A stretch of 64,000 bases of DNA from Buddleja alternifolia (GCA_019426215.1 CM033394.1:47986423-48050422), one strand, 5' to 3'; shown: positions 10,723 to 22,450, counted from the stretch's first letter. A program made the numbers and translations. Notes: generated by a model from the sequence alone, not told the origin.

Positions 10723-11450
10723 GAGAAAATTTCAATTATCGTCTCTCAGATATACCCCATTTGGTCCCCCAGATACTGCACTCATCTAATTAACCCCTAA
10801 TTTATCTTAATTTCTTCAATTTCGGTCCCTCTGTCAATTCCTTCGTCCAATAGTTAACGGAGGGCCAATTATCCCTCCAAAACTCGTGATTTTGAGGCGA
10901 AAAAGCCGAATTTCAGTTTTTTTCTTTTAAAATTAGATTTTACCCTCAAAAAATTTCATTTTCTCCAACACCTAAACACAAAAAATGAGCTACTCATCAT
11001 CTTCAACCTCTCATTCTCATCTCATTCTCACTTGCACTTTCACTTGGATTGGTTGCACTTTTAGTTGGATTGGTTTGTGAAACACCAATTGTTCTTCTCT
11101 TCTTTGCCACAAGTACTTTGATTGTGCCCTTGACCACCACATTTTCTACGTTTTAGTTGTCTTTTCAGTAATATTTTAGTGTTGGCCATGAATTATTGAA
11201 AGAAGAACGACAATTTGAGGTTGAAAATGATGAATAGCTATTTTTTGTGTTTCAATATTGGAGAAAATGAGATTTTGGGGGGGGGGGGGGGGGGGGGGGT
11301 TCTGATTTTAAAGAAAAATAACTGAAATTCGACTCAAAATCGTGCTTTTTGGAGGGAAAATTGGCCCTCCGTTAGCTATTTGACGGAGGGACCAAAAGTG
11401 ATGAAATCGAGATAAGTTAGGGGTCAGTTAGTGATGAAACAATATAATTT
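10723..11450. mobile_element. Fold-back element in the CRK-A proximal promoter
   Basis: Left-arm sequence from gagaaaatttcaattatcg, with blocks such as atttggtcccccagat and ggagggccaatta, is repeated in inverse order near 11225-11440 (for example tggccctccgttagc and gacggagggaccaaaa). A G-run at 11278-11299 lies in the right arm. The final roughly 60 bp of the right terminus cannot be matched, so that end is degraded. The corresponding positions in CRK-B and CRK-C carry different sequence (tacataaagac..., around 40235 and 52882). The insertion replaced or displaced the ancestral promoter segment about 180 bp upstream of the ATG. Confidence 0.6.
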
Positions 11451-11673
11451 CGAAACTATATCGTGATTTCTTTTCTGTAAATTGAAAAACAGAAACTTTT
11501 CGGAGGTTTCGGAAGAAAAAAAAAAACTTTGAACCATGCCTGAAATGTGAGACCAACAATCACAACATTTATTTTATGTGACCAAAAGTGTAATTTTATT
11601 TAAGATCAATTACATTCACACCCCTTCAACATTGGCTTAGTTACCAATAGTCCCTTGAGGTTTGGTAAATTAC

Positions 11674-12581
11674 TGTTGGTTAAAAATGAATAATTTGATT
11701 GTGATAAAATGGATATGCAAAATCTGAATCGAGGCAAGAGTTGAACTCTCTATCCTTAACACAATATTGCCCCGCTATAGCCCTGCTATTGGTGGTACGG
11801 GTTCCTGCAATTTGTGTCCCAAGATACAACGATTGGTTAAAAATGAATAATTTGATTGTGATAAAATGGATATGCAAAATCTGAATCGAGGCGAGAGTTG
11901 AACTCTCTATCCTTAACACAATATTGCCCCGCTATAGCCCTGCTATTGGTGATACGGGTTCCTGCAATTTGTGTCCCAAGATACAACGATTTTTCTCGGG
12001 ATTGAACCACTTCAAAACCGAGACCCACGAACGAAATCTTGTTTCGAACTCTCAATAATAACATAATTCAACTCTTGATTTCATTATTCCCGGAATAACA
12101 AAACTCAAAGAATGAATATGAATGAAGAGGAATTGTTATTCACTTTTAAGAAAATGAATACCCAAGGGGGGTTTATATAGGGATAAAGAGGGACATAAGA
12201 GTCATTAAACTCACTTTAATGTGTGATCAATAACTCACATGTGATGTGATCAATGACTCATATAAAATCATTAATGACTCACATGTAATGACCAAACAGA
12301 TTTTGACTGTCATAAAAACGACCAATCACATGTGTGTTAAAATACAGCTCGTATGATCGTGACCATCGATCGTAATGGGTAGTATCTTTAATTCCTCCTC
12401 GTTTTACACGGTTGGATCAGAAGAAATTCACGGTAAACCCACAGATTTCAAACCACAACTTCAACATTTAATTTCTCATTCGTCCAAACTCGGATTAGAG
12501 AAATTCGAAATGCACACGTGTTATTCGAATTTGTTACCGTAAGTACGTCACTCGTACTTTATTTGCATCTGATTTCCAACA
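11674..12581 (-). repeat. Copia-3 3' LTR with internal tandem duplication
   Basis: It matches the right LTR closely, but about 157 bp is duplicated head to tail (11676-11832 and 11833-11989). The right LTR has only one copy, so the duplication happened after insertion. The repeated unit differs at a few bases (gaggcaag versus gaggcgag). Confidence 0.85.
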
Positions 12582-13099
12582 ATCCCCCACACGAATGAAA
12601 TTAACATATGCAGACACATTGAGAGTTCGGGTGAAAACCTATAGCATCAGAAGAGGTAGCTTTTGGCTTTGAACCTTTCTTAGTGAAATATAATCGGATT
12701 TACTAGGCTGCCCAATGAACGTGATGTCTTGAATTGTTCAGCCGTTTGTGTAAACCAAGACAATGATATTCACACCATAGTCTCTCGAACAGATTCTGTT
12801 CTCACTGTTGGGTCCATTTTGGCCGTGGCACCCCCTCTTGGATTCATAAGTGTTTACATTTTGCCCAATGTTGAGGCGGCCGACACCTCACACTTACATA
12901 GGTGACTTCCTATTTAAGAGTATCCTACTATACTCCACTTCATTTACATGACAGTATAGGAATCATTAAAAGCCCGGCTTAACCTTTGCTACAACTTGCA
13001 GGTTGCACTTCTTTATCCTAGGCAATGGGTTTGGAGTTAAACTCCTAAGTGCCATACTGAATTTTCACAACTTAGTTGTCCCATTGAACCATGATCTTG

Positions 13100-14900
13100 G
13101 GATCTCCAGTCAACATGGTTAGGTTACCGCTGTGTCCATTCTTAATTTGTAGTCTTTAACCCCATTCCTCTTGATAGGCAGTCTATTTGATCTCTATGGA
13201 AGTCCTTTCGTCAAAGGATCTACTTTATCCTCCAGGATCAGTGGAGATAATGCCATCATAGATCAACTGCTCAATGGTATTGTGCCTACGACAAGCCTGT
13301 CTAGACTTACCATTACTTATGCCACTATATGCCTTTGTTATTGCAGACTAACAGTCGCAATTGTATGCACGTGCTATTGCCGACTTATTGTCTCAATATA
13401 TCAAATTGGGCATATGTGCATATTTCAATATGGGTTCACCATGGTTCTCAACCAAATCTTTAGTCACTTTCTTACAAGAGCACTGTTATGGAAACTAAAT
13501 TTTCCAAGTACAGTCTCAGTAAGACAAGTCTTTGGACCGTACCCATATCATTTATGTCGAATTCTTTTTCAACATCCTTTCAGTAGTCATGATTACTTAC
13601 ATAATCAACATATCAAACTTTCACACCAGAAAAGGTAGCTTTTGGCTTTGAACCTTAGTGAAATTTCATACTATGAGCTATGTGTTTTGTTGAAAAACCA
13701 CATGTATCACGCTAGTTGATTATGAAGTTGTTTGATAAAATAATATTTTGTCAAACCTTTCATGCCACTACTTAGGAGCTATATTCGAGTCCGTATACCG
13801 ACTCAACATACCCCTCGGTTAGTTCCATGTGAACTTCCTCATCTAATCTTTTGTTTAAGGAACGCAGTCTTAATATCCATTTCAAATATCTCATGGTTAT
13901 GCAAATTAGCAACAACAATGAATATTTTATGGATTTCATTCCCATTCCCGAAAACATGAAAAGACGAAATCAAGGTCTACCATTTGAAGGTTCCCTTTGG
14001 CTAACAAGTACGCCTTGTAACCTTGTTAAGGTTTGGGTGCTTTTACCTTAACCCAAAGCCCCCACATTTGTACGTAACTGTAGGAAATCTTGCCATCTTT
14101 CAGGCAGATTCTTATTCTTACTACTACGTGGGACCTTCGTTCAGAATGTAGTTATCTAGGACCACGTCCCCCACAATTTTGAATTTATCCAACGCATCAT
14201 TATCTTCTTTAGAGTATGATTTTGGCGTTCGGAAATATCATTAGACCATGGTGAATACTACCACACTTGCATCAAATTCTTTGAACGACGCACCATCGGA
14301 TGTTTGATCAACTTTCTCGATTGTACTCCAATGGTCAAATCCTTCGTATTTTTGACCAAGTTGTGTACTTCGTACACCACGTCGTCTAGACGTTTCTCTC
14401 TTCAGAGAATATGTGCCACAAACATTAGGACCGATCTCACTCAACAACTGTATAGTTTAAAGTGACGACGTCCAAGTTTATGCACAACACCACTTTACCT
14501 ATTCCAACCACAAGTGACGTGATCAAGTTTTCCATAAACATCATCCGCTCATTAGCCGGAGTGTAAGATGTGCACTTGGTTTGGAACTTGGTTAAAACCT
14601 GGTTTTTACTTTTATACGTCCAAGATTCCAACCTGGGTTCTCTTCTAAATATTGTGTAGTCACTCAGCTTTTCCATCAACTTTATCTAAAGCTATGAATT
14701 CTGACATGATCTATACAAGTTCATTTAGATGATTTCAATGACACTGCTTCTCCACCGATAGTAAACCAGAACCACTCGTGGACTTAGAGTCGTTTGTGTC
14801 AGATATCCAGTATCCTCGAGAAAAGACAACGATTCTATATTCCATGATTTTGCCGTCATGAATATCAAAATTTCTTGACTTTATGTACGAGATACGCTAT
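13100..14900 (-). pseudogene. Decayed copia coding remnants inside Copia-3
   Basis: Minus-strand translation around 13160-13340 gives pieces typical of a copia RNase H C-terminus. These are GKSR..RRHNTIEQL, then D-P followed after a shift by a form of 'DPLTKGLP'. They are interrupted by stops and frameshifts. Open tracts at 14241-14447 and 14437-14679 contain a protease-like stretch (NLITSLVVGIGKVV), but no catalytic motif is clear. A short segment near 12640 (gaggtagcttttggctttgaacc) recurs at 13632, so internal duplication or rearrangement has occurred. No functional protein is encoded. Confidence 0.5.
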
Positions 14901-14989
14901 GAAGTGCATATCCAATATGCAGTCAATGGTCCTTGACCATTTGGATTTTCGGTATTCCAAAACCTCCACATTTTCAAAGTCAAATATCC

Positions 14990-15305
14990 AAGGAAAACTT
15001 TTCTGATGTGGAAGATCAGATTAAACTGCAACCACAGAGCATACTCAGAATACCCGAGCTCTAACCACTTTTTGTGGAACTCAGAGTCATATTCCACCAA
15101 TTATAGAAATAGAGAGTGAATATTGTACTAGAAAACCACACTAGATTTAATTCCCAGGAAAGATTGGAGGCGTCACAACGGTCGCGCTTAAAACCCAATC
15201 TCCTCGACAGAATTAACTAGACGAATTTAATAGCACAATATAACTCTACAACTATAACTAACAATGGCTATTTGAATAATAAAGAACACCAAGATATAAC
15301 AAAGT
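14990..15305 (-). repeat. Fragment of a Copia-2-family element (leader plus LTR part)
   Basis: Sequence from 14990 matches the Copia-2 leader upstream of its primer site (compare 5190-5267). It continues from 15073 into the first roughly 230 bp (plus-strand order) of the Copia-2 LTR. The match stops near 15305. The primer site here is broken (gagctctaaccactttt instead of gagctctgataccactt). The fragment lies inside Copia-3 and indicates an older member of the Copia-2 family. Confidence 0.8.
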
Positions 15306-16663
15306 TCCTCATTTCATACGGAGTCTCATTCCTACTTTCGAAAATGTAGTTCGCTGAGAGGATTGCCTCTTTCCCCCACAATTCTGCGATACACCAGAAT
15401 TGATTAAATCCTCTTATCTCCTCGAGATTATTTTTGGGATAAATAATACCAACAACTTCTGGCGATGCGATTTGGGACATCTAACGTTGCTATCCGCGAT
15501 GAGCAACAGCGCTCCAAGCGCATCATTTTGGTCATATTAACATAAATCTATTTTATTTTAATAGACAAACTCAAAATGATTACATTCATGTTGGGCCGAG
15601 CCCACACATGATTTAATAAATGTAAAACAAGCAAAAGCAAAAAGCAAAAAGCAAAAGAAAAAGTAGCAAAAGGCAAAACTTTTCCGGCTATTTAGCAATT
15701 CTTTTTCATGCTTTTTCATGATGACTACTTTAACTTTTTACTTTAACATTTTTAATATATTAATAAATAAAAACAAAATAAAAGACAAAGCAAAAAGCCT
15801 CTCTTTTTCCCATCCGAGCTTTTGTGACTTTTATTCTTACATCATCCACTAATATATTATTTAAAAAGTGTTGGCCCACAAGAAAAACAAAAGGCCAAAA
15901 GACACCTCTTTTACCGTAATGGGCGGCCACTTTTAAGACTTTTGCATTCTTTTCCATGATGGCTACTTTAGCTTTTAGTATTAATATATAAAAAGCTATC
16001 ATCACCATTGATATCACTCCACCAGATTCTCCGATCCGGGAGGATTTTTCAGCGAGATTCGTCGATCCTCGCGTTGTCAGAAATTCGCCATTTTCGGTGG
16101 CAACCCAGCTTCGGCCTCTAAGCGACCCATCATCAACAGGATTCGAGGGCCACAAGAAATTCGCTCCGAGCAATTTCTTTTTCGTGAGATTCGAAAATCG
16201 CACCTGCCATTTTCATGGCTTCGCCGGCGAACAGAGGCAGCAACATCACCCAAGTACCGTCTGCGATGGGTTACGGCGGTGAATTCACCGACACCTAACC
16301 CCACCACACGGCAGATTTGCTCTCAAACCCAGCGACAATTAGTTGTGTTGCACGGCGGCAATTCAACCAAACCGGGTCTAACCCGATTCAAATCTCAATT
16401 TTTAGATTTCCAGAATTTTGATCCAATCGAAAAATTCCAAGAACATCAAAATCAGATTTTAGTTCAAATTATTGTGATTCCAAATCACAAAATTTCAGAT
16501 TTTTTCAGATCTTTGTTCCAAACAAATCGGATCTTTCTCTCTCGATTTTCCAGCCCCAAACCTGATTCCAAATTATGAAAATCCAAATTTTTGGCATCAA
16601 ATCGAGTTATCCAGATTTGATCCATTTTACTCACATCAAATTTGAATAATATTGTGTTAAGTT
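15306..16663. other. Non-coding interior of Copia-3
   Basis: This contains an AT-rich part with short aaaagcaaaa repeats (15620-15680) and a more GC-rich part from about 16010 to 16400. The open tracts here (for example 15760-16203 minus and 16097-16282 plus) match no family I recognise and have no motifs. As it lies next to the 5' LTR on the minus strand, it is probably an untranslated leader, possibly with captured host DNA. Confidence 0.4.
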
Positions 16664-17426
16664 TGTTGGTTAAAAATGAATAATTTGATTGTGATAAAAT
16701 GGATATGCAAAATCTGAATCGAAGCGAGAGTTGAACTCTCTATCCTTAACACAATATTGCCCCGCTATAGCCCTGCTATTGGTGGTACGGGTTCCTGCAA
16801 TTTGTGTCCCAAGATACAACGATTTTTCTCGGGATTGAACCACTTCAAAACCGAGACCTACGAACGAAATCTTGTTTCGAACTCTCAATAATAACATAAT
16901 TCAACTCTTGATTTCATTATTCCCGGAATAACAAAACTCAAAGAATGAATATGAATGAAGAGAAATTGTTATTCACTCTTAAGAAAATGAATACCCAAGG
17001 GGGGTTTATATAGGGATAAAGAGGGACATAAGAGTCATTAAACTCACTTTAATGACTTACATGTGATGTGATCAATGACTCACATGTGATGTGATCTATG
17101 ACTCATATAAAATCATTAATGACTCACATGTAATGACCAAACAGATTTTGACTGTCATAAAAACGACCAATCACATGTGTGTTAAAATACAGCTCGTATG
17201 ATCGTGGCCATCGATCGTAATGGGTAGTATCTTTAATTCCTCCTCGTTTTACACGGTTGGATCAGAAGAAATTCACGGTAAACCCACAGATTTCAAACCA
17301 CAACTTCAACATTTAATTTCTCATTCGTCCAAACTCGGATTAGAGAAATTCGAAATGCACACGTGTTATTCGAATTTATTACCGTAAGTACGTCACTCGT
17401 ACTTTATTTGCATCTGATTTCCAACA
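16664..17426 (-). repeat. Copia-3 5' LTR
   Basis: It is 763 bp with ends tgttggtta and tttccaaca. It is colinear with the left LTR apart from the 157-bp duplication and small differences near 17050-17100. On the minus strand it is followed by aacttaacacaatatt, which does not resemble the usual copia primer site. Confidence 0.85.
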
Positions 17427-18407
17427 ATTACTAGGACGCCCCTGTCAGAGATTGACATCCCAAAAAGTCGCCGGAAAGTATTAAAGGGCGATTTTGCTCC
17501 TTTGAATAACAGGCAAAAAGAAATCACATGATCATATAAAATTTCTATGGACTAAAAGTACCATTCCATTTAAAACTCAATTTTGGGCAGATTTCGATGA
17601 AATATTTCAATTTTCTTTCTCTTGCAAAACATTTTCTTGATCCCAGAACCAAGATCAAATCATTCTAAGTAAAAATGACAGAGCACTCAAAGTCTTACCT
17701 TTTTCCTTTACATGAACCTGAAATTCTAGCTCTTTTTTGTTGGAGAAAGAGAAGAAACTGGACAAGTTACAAGCGACGTGCTGAGTAAATTGAAGAATAT
17801 ATAGAACGATACAAGTACTATATGGTATACTATTTATAATGTGAGTGAATTCTGGTCAGATTTCCACGTTTTTCAAACCTCAAGAATAATTCCGAACGTT
17901 TTTTTTGACTATAGGAAGCTTTTTATCTGGACAGGTAGAATTTTTAAAACCTCAATAATTAAGAACTTTTTTTTTTAACTATAAGAAGCTTTTTACCAAG
18001 ACAGGTAAAATTGCAAGTCCTGCAAGATAGGCTCATTTTAGTTTTAGTCCAACGCTTACGTGTTTTTGAAATTAAAATAGTCTCAATAATTTGTAGATCT
18101 AAAAATTTTAATCCCTTTTTAAGTAACATTAGACCCATACTTTATTTTGCATAAAAAATGTATGGAAACTAAAAGTACTTTTATAAATTGTATTTTGTTT
18201 CTGAACTCTGATCTGGAAATTATGAGAAGGGTAATCCCACGGAGATGGCCTCATGGGAGTTCGGGTTCTGCATGAAAAAAATCAAACCCTCTCTAGACGA
18301 ATATTAATATCACTTACCCCTTGAAAATTTTTAAAAATTGTTTGAATTCATTATTTAATAAAATTATCTTATAACTAATATATTATTTAAGAAAAAAAAA
18401 TTTTTTT

Positions 18408-18428
18408 GGGGGGGAGGGGGGGGGGGGG
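18408..18428. repeat. G-rich run in CRK-A upstream region
   Basis: An almost uninterrupted G tract, followed by ggg-rich sequence to about 18475. Equivalent tracts occur at 41687-41705, 54288-54302 and 56517-56542, and as C at 63914-63943, all in the same paralogous context. Confidence 0.8.
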
Positions 18429-18622
18429 TTGGGTCCCATGGTAGGAGGGCTGGGGAAGCGGGCGGCGAGTGAGGCCGTGAGGTATGTACTGTGTTAGGTA
18501 TGTGTGGCATCAATTGCTTTTGCGACGGGGCTACATTCGAAAATTGTACTATTTAAAAATTTGAGTTGCAACATACGACATGTATAACTTTTAGTAGAAT
18601 GAATTTTTAGTTTTTACTATAT

Positions 18623-18926
18623 GGGATAATTACAATTTTGGTCCCTAATATTGACACCTAAATTAATTTTGATCCCCCATTTGTTCGATTTGACAATTTT
18701 GGTCCCTAATCATTCAATTTTTAACAAAATTCGTCCCTACTGTCAAATGTCTTGCTATTAATGATCGAATATTTGGGGAATGTTCTGTTAATTTTGACGG
18801 AAAGTTAATAGCAGGGACGAAATTTGTTAAAAAATGAAAGATGAAGAACCAATTTTGTCGAGTCCAACAAAGGGGACCAAAAGTGATTTCGGTGTCAACA
18901 TTAAGGACTAAAACTATAATTATCAC
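18623..18926. mobile_element. Mutator-like MITE (GGGATAAT family), CRK-A copy
   Basis: Terminal inverted repeats run gggataattacaattttggtccct and its complement at the right end. The imperfect 9-bp flanks are ttactatat on the left and ctactaaat on the right. It is the same insertion as the copies at 54787-55113 and 57010-57335. CRK-B has the empty site. Confidence 0.8.
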
Positions 18927-19493
18927 CTACTAAATAGTCAATGTTTAGAAAATTTTAGCACGCTTGCGGTTCGCCTGATCCTTAATGTAATTCATAAAGT
19001 GGGTGATCAATTACATGAGAAGTGTAATCCACCCACTTTGTGAATTATACTTAAATTTGCCTAAGCCAGATGCATACTAGAATTTTCCGTGAACGTTCAA
19101 TTCTTACCTTGAACATACGTTTTCATTTCTATTTAGTAGTCAATGTTTACTATGATGACAAAAGGAAAAAATGTAGAATTTACTTCTCAACTTTGAATTT
19201 TTGAGTCAATATATCTAAAGAGTCTTAACAATTTACATACTTTTCGTTTCTTCTTTTCTAGGCTCGAGTTTCACTCTTTTATGCCGCAGATTAATTTACT
19301 TCTCACCTTTGAATTTTTGAGTCCATAGATCTAGAAAGTCTTAACAATGTACATACTTTTCGTTTCTTCTTTTCTAAGCTCTATGTTCACTCTTTTATAT
19401 TATTTTTATCCTACAAAAGCGAAATATGAACTAATTAATAAAGATAACATGTACAGAATAAATTAGATCAAATTTGTATCTGTATCTATACTA

Positions 19494-19527
<34 letters not shown>

Positions 19528-19884
19528 CACTATACTAAAAATGTGGATAATGAAGTGTTTCTTCCAATTGTGAATTGACTAATTTAACCCCACTAATATT
19601 AATATATTAAAATTAAATTAATTAATATTAGATAATAACTATTACATAGATATAATACCACTAAGACTCTACATTTCTTAACAACCCTTCATTTCCTTAA
19701 GCACATTCACGAGTCACTTCAAAGATCATAAGGAAATTTATGTGGAAACACTAAATTAAAATGAATGTAATAATGGCATTTAAACCATCATTATTACATT
19801 CATCAATTTGTATATGTAATTTAATTGAGACCATAATTAAAATTTATATATGTAATAATTTACATATATAAATTACTGGAGTTG

Positions 19885-20034
19885 GTAGGTGATGGTCTTA
19901 ATGCATCTGGTAATAGCAAAATCATGGTAATAAGTGGAACAACAATTGTTTTCTTCATTGGACTGTCTTCTCAATTTTCTTTTAAAAAAGAGATCAAATT
20001 AAGTGAATTATTTAAGAACTTTCATATGAAAAAT
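19885..20034 (-). pseudogene. CRK-E ghost: signal-peptide start and 5' UTR of a lost CRK
   Basis: The minus strand from 19958 encodes [20 protein letters not shown], clearly related to the signal peptides of CRK-A, -B and -C. The next bases upstream (tgtcttctcaattttc, then gaattatttaagaactt) match their 5' leaders. Homology ends at about 19885, so no DUF26 or kinase sequence is left. It marks a former gene copy whose body was deleted. Confidence 0.75.
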
Positions 20035-20340
20035 GGGAAAATTTCACTTTTGATCCCAATGAGGTTCCCAAAACACTTTTGGCCCATTGAAATCAAAATG
20101 TGACACTTATAGTCTTGTTAGTCTATTTGGACGAAATTTGCCTCCGTGAGACATGCGCTCTGTTAGTTAACTGCCTCGACATTCAAATGAAACACTTGAA
20201 GGGCAGTTAACTAACAGAGCACACACGGGTAATTTTCGTCCAAAAAATAAACGGACGATACTAAAAGTATCATATTTTGACTTCAATAGGACCAAAAGTG
20301 TGAAAAATATAAACTAAAGTGTTTTGACCGAAAATTTAGC
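20035..20340. mobile_element. Small fold-back element beside the CRK-E ghost
   Basis: The arms share gggaaaatttcacttttgat, cattgaaatcaaaatg and a central ctgttagttaactgc / gcagttaactaacagag inverted pair. The right terminus is diverged. Family assignment to Mutator-like elements is by resemblance only. Confidence 0.5.
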
Positions 20341-20650
20341 AAAATGACTTTATAGTTTCTACTTATAGGTCAACGTTTACTTAATTGCCTTTAACAAAAG
20401 CTTTACATTGTATTTGTGGTCAATGTTTACTTTGTTGACAAAAGGAACAAATATTAATTAATTCAATAAATTATTTTAGCCCTCAACTTTGAATGTTCGA
20501 GACAGTAGAAAAAGTCTTTAACAATTTATATACTTTTCGTTTTTCTTCTTTTCTAAGCTCCATTTTGTCTCTAGCTATTTCACTCTTTTATGCGAAATAT
20601 GAGCTAATAAAATTAACAATATGTATAAGATAAATTAAATCAATTACTAA
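20341..20650. repeat. Remnant of CRK upstream block
   Basis: Fragments such as gtcaatgtttac, gacaaaaggaa and acttttcgttt with ttcttcttttctaagctc match the distal upstream DNA of the other CRK copies (about 19135-19440). It probably belongs to the CRK-E promoter. No gene seen. Confidence 0.5.
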
Positions 20651-20654
20651 TCAA

Positions 20655-22450
20655 AAGTATATTAACAAGCGTAGCGTCTTAAATTTTGCCCAAAATTAAC
20701 ATTGAAATTTCTGTCGAAATTTCAGGTTTCCGGGGGTCCTGAAGCGAAATCGAACTTTCGATCCAATTATGTATAATATATTCCGAAATTTTGACCGAAA
20801 TCCGATTTTTTGTCGAAACTTGAAATTTCCAAAATTTTCATCGAAACCCGAAATTTCCCGAAATTTAAAATAATATTTGTTTTTTATTTTTTAAAATATT
20901 TTATAGTTAAAAATCAGGTTCAAATGATCATTCATATTAAAGAAAAAATGATAAATGACCAATTATGTAAACCAATAAGTAATAAATTTAAATACGAATC
21001 TGGAAGTGATATTGGACAATAAGTTAATAAAAATCCGGGCCTAAACGCAATTTTTTTTTAAATAAGATCTCATAAAAAAATTCTAAAAAGCTTGATATGG
21101 TTTTGAATAATGATTTTTACTAAAATTGTGGTACACTTTATTTTAATGAAGTTCTTATGATATTTGATTATTATTTTGCTACCATTATTTCATATTTTTC
21201 ACAGCAGGTTTTAGTCATTCTATTCAACAAGATTCATTATACATATATTATGGGATAAATACAGTTTTGGTCCCTAATGTTGACACCTAAATCAATTTTG
21301 GTCCTCCATTTGTTGGACTTGAAAATATTGGTCCCTAGTCATTCATTTTTTAACAAATTTCGTCCCTGCCATTAAGGGGTCCGTCCAAAACAGACGGAAA
21401 AGTTTGTTTCTAGCGGGTAAATGGGCATTTTGGCGCTAAATCCACCATTTTCACCACCTAGCTTCACTTTTTGACATTTATACCTTCAAAATTACTCCTA
21501 AACACAAAAAACAACCTCAAATTCATCTAACTTTTCTACTCATGCATGCTAGATGAATTATTATCCACCAAAAACCCAGTCCATAGAGTCATAGACTTCA
21601 ACGGCTGGTGGCTAGGTGTGGGACTTTCAATATCCATTTTCCCGTATCCTGTGAAAAACAAAACCATCACAATTAAAACAGATAAGAATCAAAAATTTGA
21701 ATCAAAATTAATTCGAGTATGAAAAGTATTACATACAAAGTAAATTTTAGAAAGAAAAAAAATATGAGAGCGCAAGAAAACTGATTGTAGAGAGAGAAAG
21801 AAGAACGTGGGTTGGTTGTGCATCTCCTCTTTATGCACATGTTTTCCCAGAAATTGAAGGAAAATTGATTAGTTTTTATTGAGTCATTTACTAATATATG
21901 TTTTATTTCATACATTTGACAAAAGAGAAAAAGGGGTAAATTTGTAATTCCACTCATGTTAGATGAATTTGGGGCTAATTTTTTTGTGTTTGGGAGTAAT
22001 TTTGAAGGTATAAATGTCAAAAAGTGAAGGTAGGTAGTGAAAATGGTGGATTTAGCGACAAATGCCCATTTCCCCTCCAAAAATAAACTTTTCCGTCTGT
22101 TTTGGACGGACCACTTAATGGTAGGGGTGCAATTTGTTAAAAAATGAATGATTAGGGACCAATATTGTCAAGTCTAACAAATGGGGAGCCAAAATTAATT
22201 TGGGTGTCAACATTAGGGACCAAAATTGTATCTTTCCCCATATATTATACATGAAATATTATTAATGTAAAAAATGCATAATTATGATATTTAAAGTTAC
22301 TCAAAGTTTCATTGTAAACCTTTGAATATTTCTATAAATTTCCATAATTTCTTTAAAATCGCAATCGAAATTTTAAATATTCATGAAATTTCCCTCAAAA
22401 TTTTCATAAGTTAACTACTCCAATATCAATACTGATATCGAGATTTAAAT
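20655..22450. other. AT-rich block with gaaatttc motifs, split by a Mutator-like element
   Basis: From 20715 to 20870 the palindromic octamer gaaatttc and variants (cgaaattt, gaaacccga) recur many times. A second cluster lies at 22330-22410 beyond the inserted element. This looks like one repeat family interrupted by 21252-22238. I cannot identify the family or its ends. Confidence 0.35.
21252..22238. mobile_element. Mutator-like fold-back element with roughly 300-bp TIRs
   Basis: The left end gggataaatacagttttggtcc and the right end (ggaccaaaattgtatctttccc) are inverted copies, and pairing continues for about 300 bp. The 10-bp target duplication catatattat is perfect (21242-21251 and 22239-22248). 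No transposase is present. The minus ORF at 21673-22080 lies in the unpaired centre and arms and is not a known protein. Confidence 0.85.

Larger units (their letters stand above)
11674..17426 (-). mobile_element. Copia-3, LTR retrotransposon with degenerate internal region
   Basis: Direct repeats with ends TGTTGG...CCAACA (11674-12581 and 16664-17426) are flanked by a perfect 5-bp duplication ATTAC (11669-11673 and 17427-17431). The paralogous CRK-C upstream DNA near 53277 shows the uninterrupted target (gtaaattac aaggac). Minus orientation is set by a purine tract (gtggggga on the minus strand) beside the left LTR and by copia RNase H remnants near that end. No standard tRNA-Met primer site is visible beside the right LTR. 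The internal 4.1 kb is a mosaic of decayed fragments. Confidence 0.85.
17427..19870 (-). repeat. CRK-A distal upstream region, paralogous to CRK-B and CRK-C upstream DNA
   Basis: From the right ATTAC repeat onward the sequence is colinear with 53280-55800 (CRK-C) and more loosely with 40730-42660 (CRK-B). It contains the shared ttttgctcctttgaataacag segment, a G-rich run (18408-18428), a MITE (18623-18926) and tcttaacaatttacatac boxes near 19225 and 19345. An AT run lies at 19497-19517. No gene was found. The block was duplicated together with the CRK genes. Confidence 0.7.

Noticed and set aside
11680..12064. Repeated ORFs with GTQIAGTR...YHNQIIHF
   Set aside because: They lie wholly inside Copia-3 LTR sequence and its tandem duplication. 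They are also seen in the right LTR at 16670-16897. LTR shadows, not genes.
16077..16578. Possible host exon in GC-richer DNA
   Set aside because: It lies between the Copia-3 5' LTR and the interior. The ORFs have no recognisable domain, splice context or paralogue. Treated as retroelement leader.
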